DNA of 64,000 bases from JAIQFL01 sp035295745. Its GTDB lineage: Bacteria > Acidobacteriota > Terriglobia > Bryobacterales > Bryobacteraceae. Of the stretch, positions 46,558 to 55,144 are shown in pieces. A model generated the notes under the pieces. The model did no database searches and was not told the DNA's origin. It saw only the letters and a list, made by a program, of their open reading frames with translations. Within the stretch, counting starts at the first letter, position 1. Each line of letters begins with the position of its first letter. The stretch is from assembly GCA_035295745.1 (NCBI GenBank), contig DATGIL010000005.1:1-64000 (forward strand), in the 5' to 3' direction. Made by a program: the position numbers and the translations under genes.

Positions 46558-47749
46558 GCGCTTTTTCGGACTGGCCTATTGGGCTCGTCTGGCCTTCGCC
46601 GGGGTCGATTTAATTCCGGCGAGGGATTTTCTGCTGGCGCGTCTGGCTCGAAATGACGGCGACGCAAATGCTTTGCTTGACCTTTCAATCGTCCTGCAGT
46701 TGATGGGACAACGCCAACTCGGTCTCCAGATGCAAACTCTCGCGCTCCAGGTCCAGTCGCTTTTTCAGATTCAGCCGAAGGGCGGACCGGCGTCCGTCCG
46801 GCTGTTAGCATTTCTCAGTCCCGGCGATCTGTCGGAAAACAATGCGATCGAGTTTCTCCTGGAAGGTTCGGATGTGGCTCTCGATCTCCTGTACGTAGCC
46901 CCCGATCTGCCGCTGCCCTCAAGCTTGCCGGACCACGATCTGGCGATGGTCGCGGTCTGCGAAACCGACCGCAATCGTCAGCTGCTGAGGCATATCGAAG
47001 GGCTCGTGGAGTCTTGGCCCCGTCCCCTGATCTGCGCTCCGCAACGAATCGCGCGGCTGTCGCGGGACGGCCTTTGCCGCCTGTTGCGCTCTGCTCCCGG
47101 CCTGATGGTGCCAATCACCGCCCGAGTGGACCGGGCCGGACTCGACGGCAACCATCCTGTTCCGTTTCCGATCATCGTCCGTCCGGTGGATTCGCAAAAA
47201 GGTCAGGGGTTGCGCAAGCTCGACGGTCCCGCAGCGGTTGCAAGTTACCTGGAGACGCGGCCAGAGAAGGAATTCTACGCAGCTCCGTACTTCGACTATG
47301 GCAGTCCGGATGGTCTCTTCCGCAAGTATCGAATCGTTCTGATTGATGGGCATCCCTATGCGTGCCACATGGCCATCTCAGACCACTGGATGGTCCATTA
47401 CATCAGCGCTGGTATGGGTACAAATGCCGCCAAACGCGCCGAAGAGGCACGATTCTTCGCCGATTTCGACCACGAGTTCGCTTTTCGGCATCGCGACGCA
47501 CTGGCTACCATAGCGAGCCAATTGGAACTCGAATATGTCGGCATCGACTGCGGGGAAACTGCAGATGGAGATCTGCTGGTCTTTGAGGCGGACAGTGGGA
47601 TGACGATCCACTCGATGGACCCGGTCGACTTGTATCCTTACAAGCGCCCGCAAATGCAGAAAGTCTTCCGCGCCTTTCGCCAAATGCTGCTGAATCACGC
47701 AGGAAGCACTGCGGGCGCGCATCAAACTGTCGTGGTTCTGGAGTCTTGA
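46547..47749 (+). CDS. ATP-grasp ligase-like protein with an N-terminal helical (TPR-like) region
   Basis: The 400-residue protein opens with a helical stretch resembling a TPR (about residues 30-70, NALLDLSIVLQLMGQRQLGL). A Rossmann-like part follows (about 80-160), then an ATP-grasp fold (about 165-385): PIIVRPVDSQKGQG (nucleotide loop), EKEFYAAPYFDY (hinge), RKYRIVLIDG, and the metal-binding end YVGIDCGETADGDLLVFEAD, where most family members have E-x-N. ATP-grasp enzymes join an acid to an amine. Next to an amino-acid decarboxylase this suggests ligation of an amine to an amino acid or peptide. The product is unknown. Confidence 0.72.
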   Translation: MNDERFFGLAYWARLAFAGVDLIPARDFLLARLARNDGDANALLDLSIVLQLMGQRQLGLQMQTLALQVQSLFQIQPKGGPASVRLLAFLSPGDLSENNAIEFLLEGSDVALDLLYVAPDLPLPSSLPDHDLAMVAVCETDRNRQLLRHIEGLVESWPRPLICAPQRIARLSRDGLCRLLRSAPGLMVPITARVDRAGLDGNHPVPFPIIVRPVDSQKGQGLRKLDGPAAVASYLETRPEKEFYAAPYFDYGSPDGLFRKYRIVLIDGHPYACHMAISDHWMVHYISAGMGTNAAKRAEEARFFADFDHEFAFRHRDALATIASQLELEYVGIDCGETADGDLLVFEADSGMTIHSMDPVDLYPYKRPQMQKVFRAFRQMLLNHAGSTAGAHQTVVVLES

Positions 47750-47776
47750 CAAAGTTTCATGTTAGATATAGTCTAA
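47746..47776 (+). promoter_or_regulatory. promoter and Per/Fur-type operator of the repressor gene
   Basis: TTGACA (47746-47751) overlaps the stop codon of the ATP-grasp gene. The inverted repeat TTAGA-TATAG-TCTAA (47762-47776) covers the expected -10 region (a TATAGT lies at 47767-47772) and stands 8 bp before the ATG. Its shape fits an autoregulatory site of a Fur/PerR protein. Confidence 0.6.
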
Positions 47777-47783
47777 ATCATAC

Positions 47784-48209
47784 ATGGACGCCGAGGGGAT
47801 CAAGCGGTCCTTGGAGGCCAGCGGGTTGAGGTGCACGCCACAGCGCTACGCGGTGATGGCATTCTTGATGGAGCATACCGGCCATCCCACGGCTTCGGAA
47901 ATTTTCGAAGCCGTGAACCGCGTGGATCCGCGCTCTTCCAGGGCTACGACTTATAACAATCTGAGGGACCTGGTGCAGGCGGGTCTGGTGCGTGAAGTGG
48001 CCGTGGAAGGCCGTGCCGCACGATTCGATGTAAAAGGCATGCGGCATCACCACTTCATCTGCGACCGATGCGGCAATGTTGAGGACATGGAGTGGTACGA
48101 AGTGCCCAAGCCTGCCTCGGGCTCCCTCGGTAAGCGGATTCTTCGCGAATGCGAACTCATTTTCCGTGGGCTCTGCACGAAGTGCGCTCCACGGCGCGCT
48201 TCCGCTTAA
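47784..48209 (+). CDS. Fur-family repressor, PerR-like
   Basis: The 141-residue regulator has the winged-helix DNA-binding half (about residues 1-80; GLRCTPQRYAVMAFL, SSRATTYNNLRDLVQAG) and the dimerisation half with the metal-binding HHH (about residues 88-90) and the structural zinc cysteines CDRCG and CTKC. Position just before katG points to peroxide sensing (PerR), in which Fe- or Mn-loaded protein represses until oxidised. A PerR-type sensor residue pair cannot be confirmed without an alignment. An inverted repeat in front of it suggests autoregulation. Confidence 0.85.
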   Translation: MDAEGIKRSLEASGLRCTPQRYAVMAFLMEHTGHPTASEIFEAVNRVDPRSSRATTYNNLRDLVQAGLVREVAVEGRAARFDVKGMRHHHFICDRCGNVEDMEWYEVPKPASGSLGKRILRECELIFRGLCTKCAPRRASA

Positions 48210-48268
48210 GTGTCGTACGGTTCGTAATTCGTAACAGTCTTTTCACTAATTCGAAGGAAAATGGCCAT

Positions 48269-50527
48269 ATGGAAAAGGAAAAACAATTTACCACAGCAGT
48301 AGGGGAGCCTGTCCCCGAGCAGCAGCAAAACTCTTCCACCGGGTCGAAGTGCCCGGTAGCGCATGGTGCTGGCAGACACACGCTGGCCGGCGCCTCGACG
48401 AATGCGGGCTGGTGGCCGAACCAGCTGAACCTGAAGATCCTGCACCAGCACTCCGCCCTGTCCAACCCGATGGACAAGACGTTCAATTATGCAGAAGAAT
48501 TCAAGAGCCTGAATCTGGATGCGGTGATCAAGGACTTGCATGCCTTGATGACAGATTCCCAGGACTGGTGGCCCGCCGACTATGGCCACTATGGGCCGTT
48601 CTTCATCCGTATGGCCTGGCACAGCGCCGGCTCGTATCGTATCGCCGATGGCCGAGGCGGCGCGGGTTCAGGAGCCCAGCGATTTGCGCCCCTCAACAGC
48701 TGGCCGGACAACGTAAGCCTCGATAAGGCGCGCCGGTTGCTTTGGCCGATCAAGCAGAAGTATGGCCGGAAAATCTCATGGGCCGACCTCATGATCCTCG
48801 CTGGTAACGTCGCATTGGAGTCGATGGGGTTCAAGACCTTCGGTTTCGGCGGCGGTCGAGAGGACGTCTGGGAGCCCCTGGAGGACATTTACTGGGGCCC
48901 GGAGGGCAAGTGGCTGGCGGACGAGCGCTACAGCGGAGATCGTCAGCTTGAGAATCCTCTAGCCGCGGTTCAGATGGGTCTGATTTACGTGAATCCGGAA
49001 GGGCCCAACGGAACGCCGGATCCGGTCTCGGCGGCACGGGATATCCGGGAGACCTTCGCCCGCATGGCAATGAACGACGAGGAGACGGTGGCCCTCATTG
49101 CCGGTGGGCACACGTTCGGCAAAGCTCATGGAGCTGCCGAACCAATCAAGTATGTTGGGCCCGAACCCGAGGGCGCGAGCATCGAAGAGCAAGGCTTCGG
49201 CTGGAAGAATACCTTTGGCAGCGGTAAGGGCGCCGACACAATCTCCAGCGGGTTGGAGGGTGCATGGACCACTAACCCCGTGAAGTGGGACAACAACTAC
49301 TTTGACAATCTGTTCAGCTACGACTGGGAACTCACGAAGAGTCCCGCGGGTGCTCAACAATGGACGCCCAAAAACGGAACCGCAGCGGCCTCCGTGCCGG
49401 ACGCCCACGATCCGTCGAAGAAGCACGCCCCGATGATGTTCACGACTGACCTCGCACTGAAGGCGGACCCGAGCTACGCGAAGATTTCGAAGCGTTTCCA
49501 CGAAAATCCCCAGGAATTCGCAGACGCCTTCGCCAAGGCTTGGTTCAAGCTGACGCACCGCGACATGGGTCCCCTCCCGCGATACCTCGGCCCACTCGTT
49601 CCCGCGGAGCCTCAACTGTGGCAAGATCCTGTTCCGGCGGTTGACCATGAACTGGTCGGCGAGCAGGATATTGCTAGTCTGAAGGCCAAGATCCTCGCAT
49701 CCGGACTTTCCATCTCTGAACTGGTGACGACGGCTTGGGCGTCGGCGGCAACTTTCCGCGGCGGCGACATGCGCGGCGGGGCAAACGGGGCGCGTATTCG
49801 TCTCGCACCGCAAAAGGATTGGGAAGCTAACCAGCCAGCCGAACTTGCGAAGGTTCTCGGGAAGCTAGAGTCGATTCAGAAGGATTTCAACAGCTCACAA
49901 TCCGGCGGGAAGAAAGTCTCACTAGCCGACCTCATCGTTCTGGGCGGCTGCGCAGCCGTCGAGGAGGCTGGCAAAAAGGCTGGCCACGACGTGAAGGTAC
50001 CTTTCACGCCGGGGCGCACCGATGCTTCACAGGAGCAAACCGATGCGCACTCCTTTGCGCCGCTCGAACCGATTGCGGACGGGTTCCGCAACTATGCGCG
50101 CAACGGGTTGCCGTTCTCGCCTGCTGAGATGCTAGTGGATCGGGCCCAATTGCTGAAGCTGACTGCCCCCGAGATGACGGTTCTCGTCGGCGGCATGCGC
50201 GCACTGGACGCTAACTTCGGCCACTCCAAACACGGTGTCTTCACCAATCGGCCCGAGACGCTGACGAATGATTTCTTCGTCAATCTGCTCGACATGAAGA
50301 CCAAGTGGCAGAAATCCGACACCGAAGGCGTGTTGGAAGGGCGAGATCGGTCTACAAACGAGCTCAAGTGGACGGGAACGGTTGTCGATCTTGTCTTCGG
50401 TTCCAACTCCCAGCTCCGAGCCCTCGCTGAAGTCTATGCCAGCAGCGATTCGAAGGAGACTTTCGTAAGGGACTTCGTGGCTGCGTGGAATAAAGTGATG
50501 AACCTCGATCGCTACGACGTCGCCTAA
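48269..50527 (+). CDS. katG: catalase-peroxidase
   Basis: This bifunctional haem enzyme destroys hydrogen peroxide. The 752-residue protein has the two-domain KatG layout. The distal active site is RMAWHSAGSYR (Arg, Trp, His, about residues 113-123), the proximal haem ligand His is in GGHTFGKAHG (about 283-292), and the crosslinked Tyr lies in GLIYVNPEGPNG (about 242). The degenerate C-terminal copy begins near residue 440. I use the ATG at 48269, which directly begins the typical MEKEKQ...KCPVAHG region; an upstream GTG would extend into non-conserved sequence. The Fur-type gene 59 bp upstream is its likely regulator. Confidence 0.96.
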   Translation: MEKEKQFTTAVGEPVPEQQQNSSTGSKCPVAHGAGRHTLAGASTNAGWWPNQLNLKILHQHSALSNPMDKTFNYAEEFKSLNLDAVIKDLHALMTDSQDWWPADYGHYGPFFIRMAWHSAGSYRIADGRGGAGSGAQRFAPLNSWPDNVSLDKARRLLWPIKQKYGRKISWADLMILAGNVALESMGFKTFGFGGGREDVWEPLEDIYWGPEGKWLADERYSGDRQLENPLAAVQMGLIYVNPEGPNGTPDPVSAARDIRETFARMAMNDEETVALIAGGHTFGKAHGAAEPIKYVGPEPEGASIEEQGFGWKNTFGSGKGADTISSGLEGAWTTNPVKWDNNYFDNLFSYDWELTKSPAGAQQWTPKNGTAAASVPDAHDPSKKHAPMMFTTDLALKADPSYAKISKRFHENPQEFADAFAKAWFKLTHRDMGPLPRYLGPLVPAEPQLWQDPVPAVDHELVGEQDIASLKAKILASGLSISELVTTAWASAATFRGGDMRGGANGARIRLAPQKDWEANQPAELAKVLGKLESIQKDFNSSQSGGKKVSLADLIVLGGCAAVEEAGKKAGHDVKVPFTPGRTDASQEQTDAHSFAPLEPIADGFRNYARNGLPFSPAEMLVDRAQLLKLTAPEMTVLVGGMRALDANFGHSKHGVFTNRPETLTNDFFVNLLDMKTKWQKSDTEGVLEGRDRSTNELKWTGTVVDLVFGSNSQLRALAEVYASSDSKETFVRDFVAAWNKVMNLDRYDVA

Positions 50528-50569
50528 ACAAGTCCGCGGATTGGGAAGTTCGCCAATATCGCCAGATAT

Positions 50570-50592
50570 CGCTTGCTAACGCGCGCGGCTCG
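50570..50592. repeat. copy of the CGAGCCGCGCGCG repeat core
   Basis: CGCTTGCTAACGCGCGCGGC (with TCG) is the reverse complement of the core found in the 1150-1923 array and at 10111-10193. As in the other places it lies just after a gene's 3' end, here katG. Confidence 0.65.
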
Positions 50593-50641
50593 CTGAGAGT
50601 CCACGATGTTAAGCGGTGTCTTTGCCTGACTAGGAACGGGA

Positions 50642-50679
50642 GGGCGCGTTTCGTGGCTCTTGCGAGCCGAATCGCGCCC
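50642..50679. terminator. bidirectional hairpin between katG and the convergent gene
   Basis: GGGCGCG and CGCGCCC form outer arms with an inner GGCTC-TTGC-GAGCC stem. It lies between two convergent genes. There is no long T-run on either side, so this is only a probable terminator. Confidence 0.5.
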
Positions 50680-50703
50680 CTCCTGATTCTTCCGACTTCC
50701 AAG

Positions 50704-51078
50704 CTACTCGCTCTCGCACGAGTGCGTGACGGCGCGAAATGCGGTCGCCAAGAGAAAACCCAGGGCAGTCGCGACAATCACCGAGCCCGCCGGATTGTGC
50801 CGTACCGTGCGGCGCAAATTCTCGGACATATTTTTCCACCGGTTCTTCTCCACGAAACATCCCGCAGCGTGCAACTTGTCGGCGGCGCCCGACGTGAAGT
50901 CATTGATCGCTGCCGCGCTTTGCCGGCCTGTGGAGCGTATCGACGAAGCCGCTGAGTGAAGCGCATCAGCCGTTCCGGACCGTACATCGTCGATCTTCCG
51001 GCTTGCAGCGCGCGCCAGGTTTTCGGCCGACTCTCGAACCTCCGAGACCTTCGCGCCAATTTGTGCCACAGTTTCCAT
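50704..51078 (-). CDS. small membrane-anchored DUF883/ElaB-like protein
   Basis: The 124-residue protein is mostly helical (VSEVRESAENLARAASRKID; HSAASSIRSTGRQSAAAIND) and ends in a single membrane helix with Gly/Ala (GSVIVATALGFLLATAFRAV), as in ElaB/YqjD/DUF883 proteins, some of which bind ribosomes at the inner membrane in stationary phase. The start at 51078 is chosen because GAGGAGG lies 9 nt upstream; an upstream start would overlap the aldo/keto reductase gene. The family call is by layout, since sequence similarity is low. Confidence 0.62.
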   Translation of the reverse strand: METVAQIGAKVSEVRESAENLARAASRKIDDVRSGTADALHSAASSIRSTGRQSAAAINDFTSGAADKLHAAGCFVEKNRWKNMSENLRRTVRHNPAGSVIVATALGFLLATAFRAVTHSCESE

Positions 51079-51143
51079 ATCGAGGTACCTCCTCGAAACA
51101 TGCAGCACGGGATACGCCATTCGATTGCGGCGCCGGCAGACGC

Positions 51144-52130
51144 TCACCGGTCAATGTACGGCATCAGCCGTTCGTTGTACCTAGGCCCGGCAACCGCACT
51201 GGGAGCCAGCGCCAGATCCAGGCGTTCCAGTTCCGAAGAACTCAATGCCAGGCTGGCCGCGCCAAGATTCTCTTCGAGATAGCTGCGCCGCTTGGTTCCC
51301 GGAATGGGCACGATGTCCTGGCCTTTGTACAGGAGCCAACTGATGGCGACCTGCGCCGGTGTAGCGCCACGCTCCGCCGCGATCTCGCGCACCACAGCGG
51401 CAGCGCGCATGTTGATGTCGAAATTCTCGCCCTGCATGCGCGGATCGGTATGACGCCAATCGGTGGGTGGGTACTCCTCCGAACGGCGGGCGCTTCCTGC
51501 CAGAAATCCGCGCCCGAGCGGGCAAAACGGCACCAGCCCAATACCCAGTTCCCGCAGAACGGGGATGATTTGCGGCTCCAGATTCCGCTCCCACAACGAA
51601 TACTCGCTTTGCAGCGCGGTGATCGGGTAGGTAGCATGGGCGCGGCGAATATTACCCTCGCCCGCCTCCGAGAGTCCCAGATAGCGCACCTTGCCTTCGC
51701 GCACCAGATTGGCCATCGCGCCGACCGTCTCCTCGATCGGCACCTGCGGGTCCACGCGGTGCTGATATAGCAGATCGATGTAATCGGTCTCCAACCTGCG
51801 AAGGGAGCCCTCCACGACTTCCTTCACGTGCTCGGGGCGGCTGTCGAGCCCGGCGACTTTGCTGTCCTCGATGCGCCAGCCGAACTTGGTCGCGATCACA
51901 GCCTGCGAGCGCTTACCCTGCAAGGCGCGCCCCAGCAACACTTCATTCTTGAAGGGTCCGTAAACTTCGGCGGTGTCGAAAAACGTGACGCCAAGCTCCA
52001 ACGCGCGATGAATCGTCGCCACGGACTCCGTATCGTCCGGTGTTCCATACGACTGGCTCATCCCCAGACACCCCAAGCCGAGTGCCGATACCTCCAGCCC
52101 CTGGCTTCCCAATTTGCGTTTCGGCAGCAT
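51144..52130 (-). CDS. aldo/keto reductase
   Basis: The 328-residue TIM-barrel enzyme is an NADPH-dependent oxidoreductase of the IolS/YajO-like AKR group. The tetrad is visible: Asp and Tyr in FFDTAEVYGPFKNE, Lys in VIATKFGW and His in DLLYQHRVD. The NADP-binding end contains VPIPGTKRRSYLEENLGA. I use the ATG at 52130, which follows a GGGGGG run, rather than an ATG six codons upstream. It is divergent from the cytochrome gene. The substrate is unknown. Confidence 0.88.
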   Translation of the reverse strand: MLPKRKLGSQGLEVSALGLGCLGMSQSYGTPDDTESVATIHRALELGVTFFDTAEVYGPFKNEVLLGRALQGKRSQAVIATKFGWRIEDSKVAGLDSRPEHVKEVVEGSLRRLETDYIDLLYQHRVDPQVPIEETVGAMANLVREGKVRYLGLSEAGEGNIRRAHATYPITALQSEYSLWERNLEPQIIPVLRELGIGLVPFCPLGRGFLAGSARRSEEYPPTDWRHTDPRMQGENFDINMRAAAVVREIAAERGATPAQVAISWLLYKGQDIVPIPGTKRRSYLEENLGAASLALSSSELERLDLALAPSAVAGPRYNERLMPYIDR

Positions 52131-52213
52131 GATCGCCCCCCGATCCATTGTCGCTCAGCACCCCCCGGAGGCAGGCGCTACGAATCACCGAAAGTGCAGT
52201 AGAGTGTTAGATC

Positions 52214-53209
52214 ATGACCAGCCTGCAAGGACTCCGCAATCTCGTGCTCGTGTCGCTGTTCGCCGTGTGCACCACGTCCGCTGCGGACGGCCCACCGGCA
52301 TGGGCATACGGATTTCCGCAACCGGGCGCGCCGGCGCCACCCGCAGGAACTCCGGCCCGAGGTGCGCAATCGGCGCCCGACAACAGCCCCAAGCGCCTCG
52401 CCGGCAGCAACCTGGAGTTCACCCTTGCGCAAATCCGCGATGGATTCGGTCCGGCGGACTGGTTCCCGGGCGATCACCCGAAAATGCCCGAGATCGTCGC
52501 GCACGGCCGGCGCCCCGACATTCGCGCCTGCGCGCTCTGCCACTATCCGAACGGGAAAGGCCGCGCCGAAAACGCTCCCATCGCGGGTTACCCGGTGGCG
52601 TATTTCGTCCAGCAGATGTATGACTTCAAGAACGGCAATCGCAAAAGCGCCGAGCCGCGCAAGGCCAACACCAACGCCATGATCGCCATCGCCAAAGCCA
52701 TGACTGATGAAGAGATCAAAACGACGGCCGAATACTTCGGCGCGATGCCGTGGACGCCGTGGATCAAGGTCGTAGAAGCCCCCACGGTGCCCAAGACGCG
52801 AATCGCCGGGGGCCTGTTTCTGGCGCTCGATGGCGGCGAAAGGGAGCCGGGCGGCATGCGCATCATCGAAGTCCCGGAGAGCACCGAGATGACGGAGATG
52901 TATCGCAATCCACGCTCCGACTTCATCGCCTACGCGCCTCCCGGCAGCATCAAGAAGGGCGAAGAGCTGGCCACCTCCGGCGGCAAAACGCTGGCATGCG
53001 CCACCTGTCACGGCGAGGGCTTGAAGGGCCTCGGTCCGGTCCCCGGACTCGCAGGACGTTCTCCCAGCTACCTTGTACGGCAGATGTACGACATGCAGGC
53101 TGGCGCGCGCAAGGGCGTGTGGACTCCGTTGATGACGAAGGTGGTCGCGTCACTCTCCGAAGAGGACATGCTGAACATCGCCGCGTATTGCGCCTCGCTA
53201 AAACCGTAA
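52214..53209 (+). CDS. secreted dihaem cytochrome c (c4-like)
   Basis: The 331-residue protein has a signal peptide (about 1-23), a Pro/Ala-rich linker (about 30-60) and two c-type haem sites, CALCH (106-110) and CATCH (about 261-265). Each is followed by a region with the same PVAYFVQQMYDF/PSYLVRQMYDM pattern, so the two domains look duplicated, as in cytochrome c4. It would carry electrons in the periplasm, possibly from dehydrogenases such as the PQQ enzyme in this window. That link is inference. Confidence 0.86.
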   Translation: MTSLQGLRNLVLVSLFAVCTTSAADGPPAWAYGFPQPGAPAPPAGTPARGAQSAPDNSPKRLAGSNLEFTLAQIRDGFGPADWFPGDHPKMPEIVAHGRRPDIRACALCHYPNGKGRAENAPIAGYPVAYFVQQMYDFKNGNRKSAEPRKANTNAMIAIAKAMTDEEIKTTAEYFGAMPWTPWIKVVEAPTVPKTRIAGGLFLALDGGEREPGGMRIIEVPESTEMTEMYRNPRSDFIAYAPPGSIKKGEELATSGGKTLACATCHGEGLKGLGPVPGLAGRSPSYLVRQMYDMQAGARKGVWTPLMTKVVASLSEEDMLNIAAYCASLKP

Positions 53210-53251
53210 ACCATTCGCGAAAGCGCGCCTTACACACGTTAAGCTGGAAAT

Positions 53252-55144
53252 ATGCAGAAGGGCTACGGGGTCTATTGGCGCCGAATCGGCGGCATCGAGA
53301 AAGCCTTTCTCATTCTCGCGGTCATCTACGCCATCCTGTACCTCACCCGCGTCTCGTCGTTAGCTCAATCGCTGGCCGTTCTGGCGGTGTTCATCACGGG
53401 CTTGATGGTGCTCTTCCGCCTGGCGCGCCGCGGGATGCGGCAGGCGATCTGGCGCCTTCGCAATCGTCTGATTGCGGCGTACCTCTTTATCGCGGTGGTC
53501 CCGATCGTGCTCATCGTGGCGATGGTGGGGCTGGCCAGTTGGATAGTGATTGGGCAGATGGCGGTCTACCTGGTCAATAAGGAACTGGAGCACCGTGAAG
53601 TCACTCTGGCACGGCAGGCCGAAGCCTTGGCCGCGATCCCCATTCGCGACCCGGATACGGCCCTCAATCGCTTTCTGCGGAACACGCGCAGTTCCTTTCC
53701 GAAACTGGAATTGCTGATCACAGGAAGGCAGGAGATCCGCTACCCGGAAAATAATCGCATCACCCACCCGCCGGCGACACGGCAACACGGCTCCGGCCTG
53801 ATCGTCAAGAACGACGGCACCGAAGACCGCCTTTATGCGTGGGCGCACGCCAGCGTGGGGGACGAAGAGGTCACCATCCTCGCACCCATCGACCACGAAC
53901 TGCTGGCCGGCCTTGTGCCGGGATTGGGCGATGTCACCTTTTATCCGCTGATGGGGCATCGCAAGGAATCGCACGTTCCGGCCAAGAAGAATGCCTTAGA
54001 CTTCGAGTTCAACGGCTTCTATCCCGTGATGGTGCCGTCGTGGGATGCACCTGAAAAGGAGCACCGCCTGTTTCTGCTGGTCGACACGCGCGTGCTGGTG
54101 GTTCTGGCGACGGTGTTCCAGAAGCTCGACTGGACCGAGAAACTGATGGGCTGGTTCGTGGTGGTGGCGGTGCTTTTCCTGATGGTGGAGATGGTATCCC
54201 TGGTGACAGGGGTTCAGCTCAGCCGCTCCATCACGGGCGCGGTGCATGAGTTGTACGAAGGCACGCGCCACGTCAAGGAAGGCGATTTCTCGTATCGCGT
54301 CCCGGTGAAGGGCAACGACCAGTTGGCGGAACTGACCACGTCGTTCAACTCGATGACTTCGAACCTTGGCCGTCTCATTGTAGTGGCGAAGGAAAAGGAG
54401 CGTCTGGAATCCGAACTGGCAATCGCGCGCGAAGTGCAGAATCAGCTCTTTCCCAAAGATGTCCCGTTCACCCGCACACTGGAGTTGAAGGGCGTTTGCC
54501 ATCCGGCGCGCATGGTCTCGGGGGACTACTACGACTTCATGTCGCTGACCGACCATTCACTGGCGTTTGCAATCGGCGACGTAGCCGGCAAGGGTATTTC
54601 GGCGGCGTTGCTGATGGCTACGATTCAATCCACGATGCGTACTCAGTTGAGCTCGCAGAACGGCAGCGGGCCCTCCCATCCGTCGGTGGCGCGCATGGTA
54701 TCGGTACTGAACAAGCAGCTGTACGCCACCACGGCTCCGGAGAAATACGCTACCTTCTATTTCGCGATGTACGAGGAGTCCAACCACTCGCTGACCTATA
54801 CCAACGCCGGACACCTGGCCCCCATGCTGCTGCGGGGCTCCGAGTTCCAGATGCTCAACTCTACCGGAACGGTGGTTGGCGCATTCCCATTCGCGAGATT
54901 CGAAGAAAAGACTGTGTTGCTGGAACATGGCGACATCCTGGTGGCTTACACGGACGGCATCTGCGAGCCGGAAAATGCGTACGGCGAGATGTTCGGCGAG
55001 GATCGTTTGAAGGACCTGGTGATCAAGTATGCCAAGGCTGACTCGTCCGAAATTATCGCGCGCACCATGGAGTCGGTGAACTCGTGGACGGGCTCTTCGG
55101 AGCTCCAGGACGACATGACGATGGTGGTGGTCCGCCGCATATGA
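53252..55144 (+). CDS. membrane HAMP-SpoIIE (PP2C-type) serine phosphatase, RsbU-like
   Basis: The 630-residue protein has N-terminal membrane segments (about residues 18-65 and 87-112), an extracytoplasmic sensor region (about 113-290), another membrane helix (about 293-318), a HAMP linker (about 318-372) and a SpoIIE/PP2C phosphatase domain (about 385-628). The phosphatase has VSGDYYDF, the metal-binding GDVAGKGISAALLM and DGICE...LQDDMTMVVV. Such proteins dephosphorylate anti-anti-sigma factors. No partner anti-sigma gene is adjacent. Its stop overlaps the next start (ATGA). Confidence 0.9.
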   Translation: MQKGYGVYWRRIGGIEKAFLILAVIYAILYLTRVSSLAQSLAVLAVFITGLMVLFRLARRGMRQAIWRLRNRLIAAYLFIAVVPIVLIVAMVGLASWIVIGQMAVYLVNKELEHREVTLARQAEALAAIPIRDPDTALNRFLRNTRSSFPKLELLITGRQEIRYPENNRITHPPATRQHGSGLIVKNDGTEDRLYAWAHASVGDEEVTILAPIDHELLAGLVPGLGDVTFYPLMGHRKESHVPAKKNALDFEFNGFYPVMVPSWDAPEKEHRLFLLVDTRVLVVLATVFQKLDWTEKLMGWFVVVAVLFLMVEMVSLVTGVQLSRSITGAVHELYEGTRHVKEGDFSYRVPVKGNDQLAELTTSFNSMTSNLGRLIVVAKEKERLESELAIAREVQNQLFPKDVPFTRTLELKGVCHPARMVSGDYYDFMSLTDHSLAFAIGDVAGKGISAALLMATIQSTMRTQLSSQNGSGPSHPSVARMVSVLNKQLYATTAPEKYATFYFAMYEESNHSLTYTNAGHLAPMLLRGSEFQMLNSTGTVVGAFPFARFEEKTVLLEHGDILVAYTDGICEPENAYGEMFGEDRLKDLVIKYAKADSSEIIARTMESVNSWTGSSELQDDMTMVVVRRI

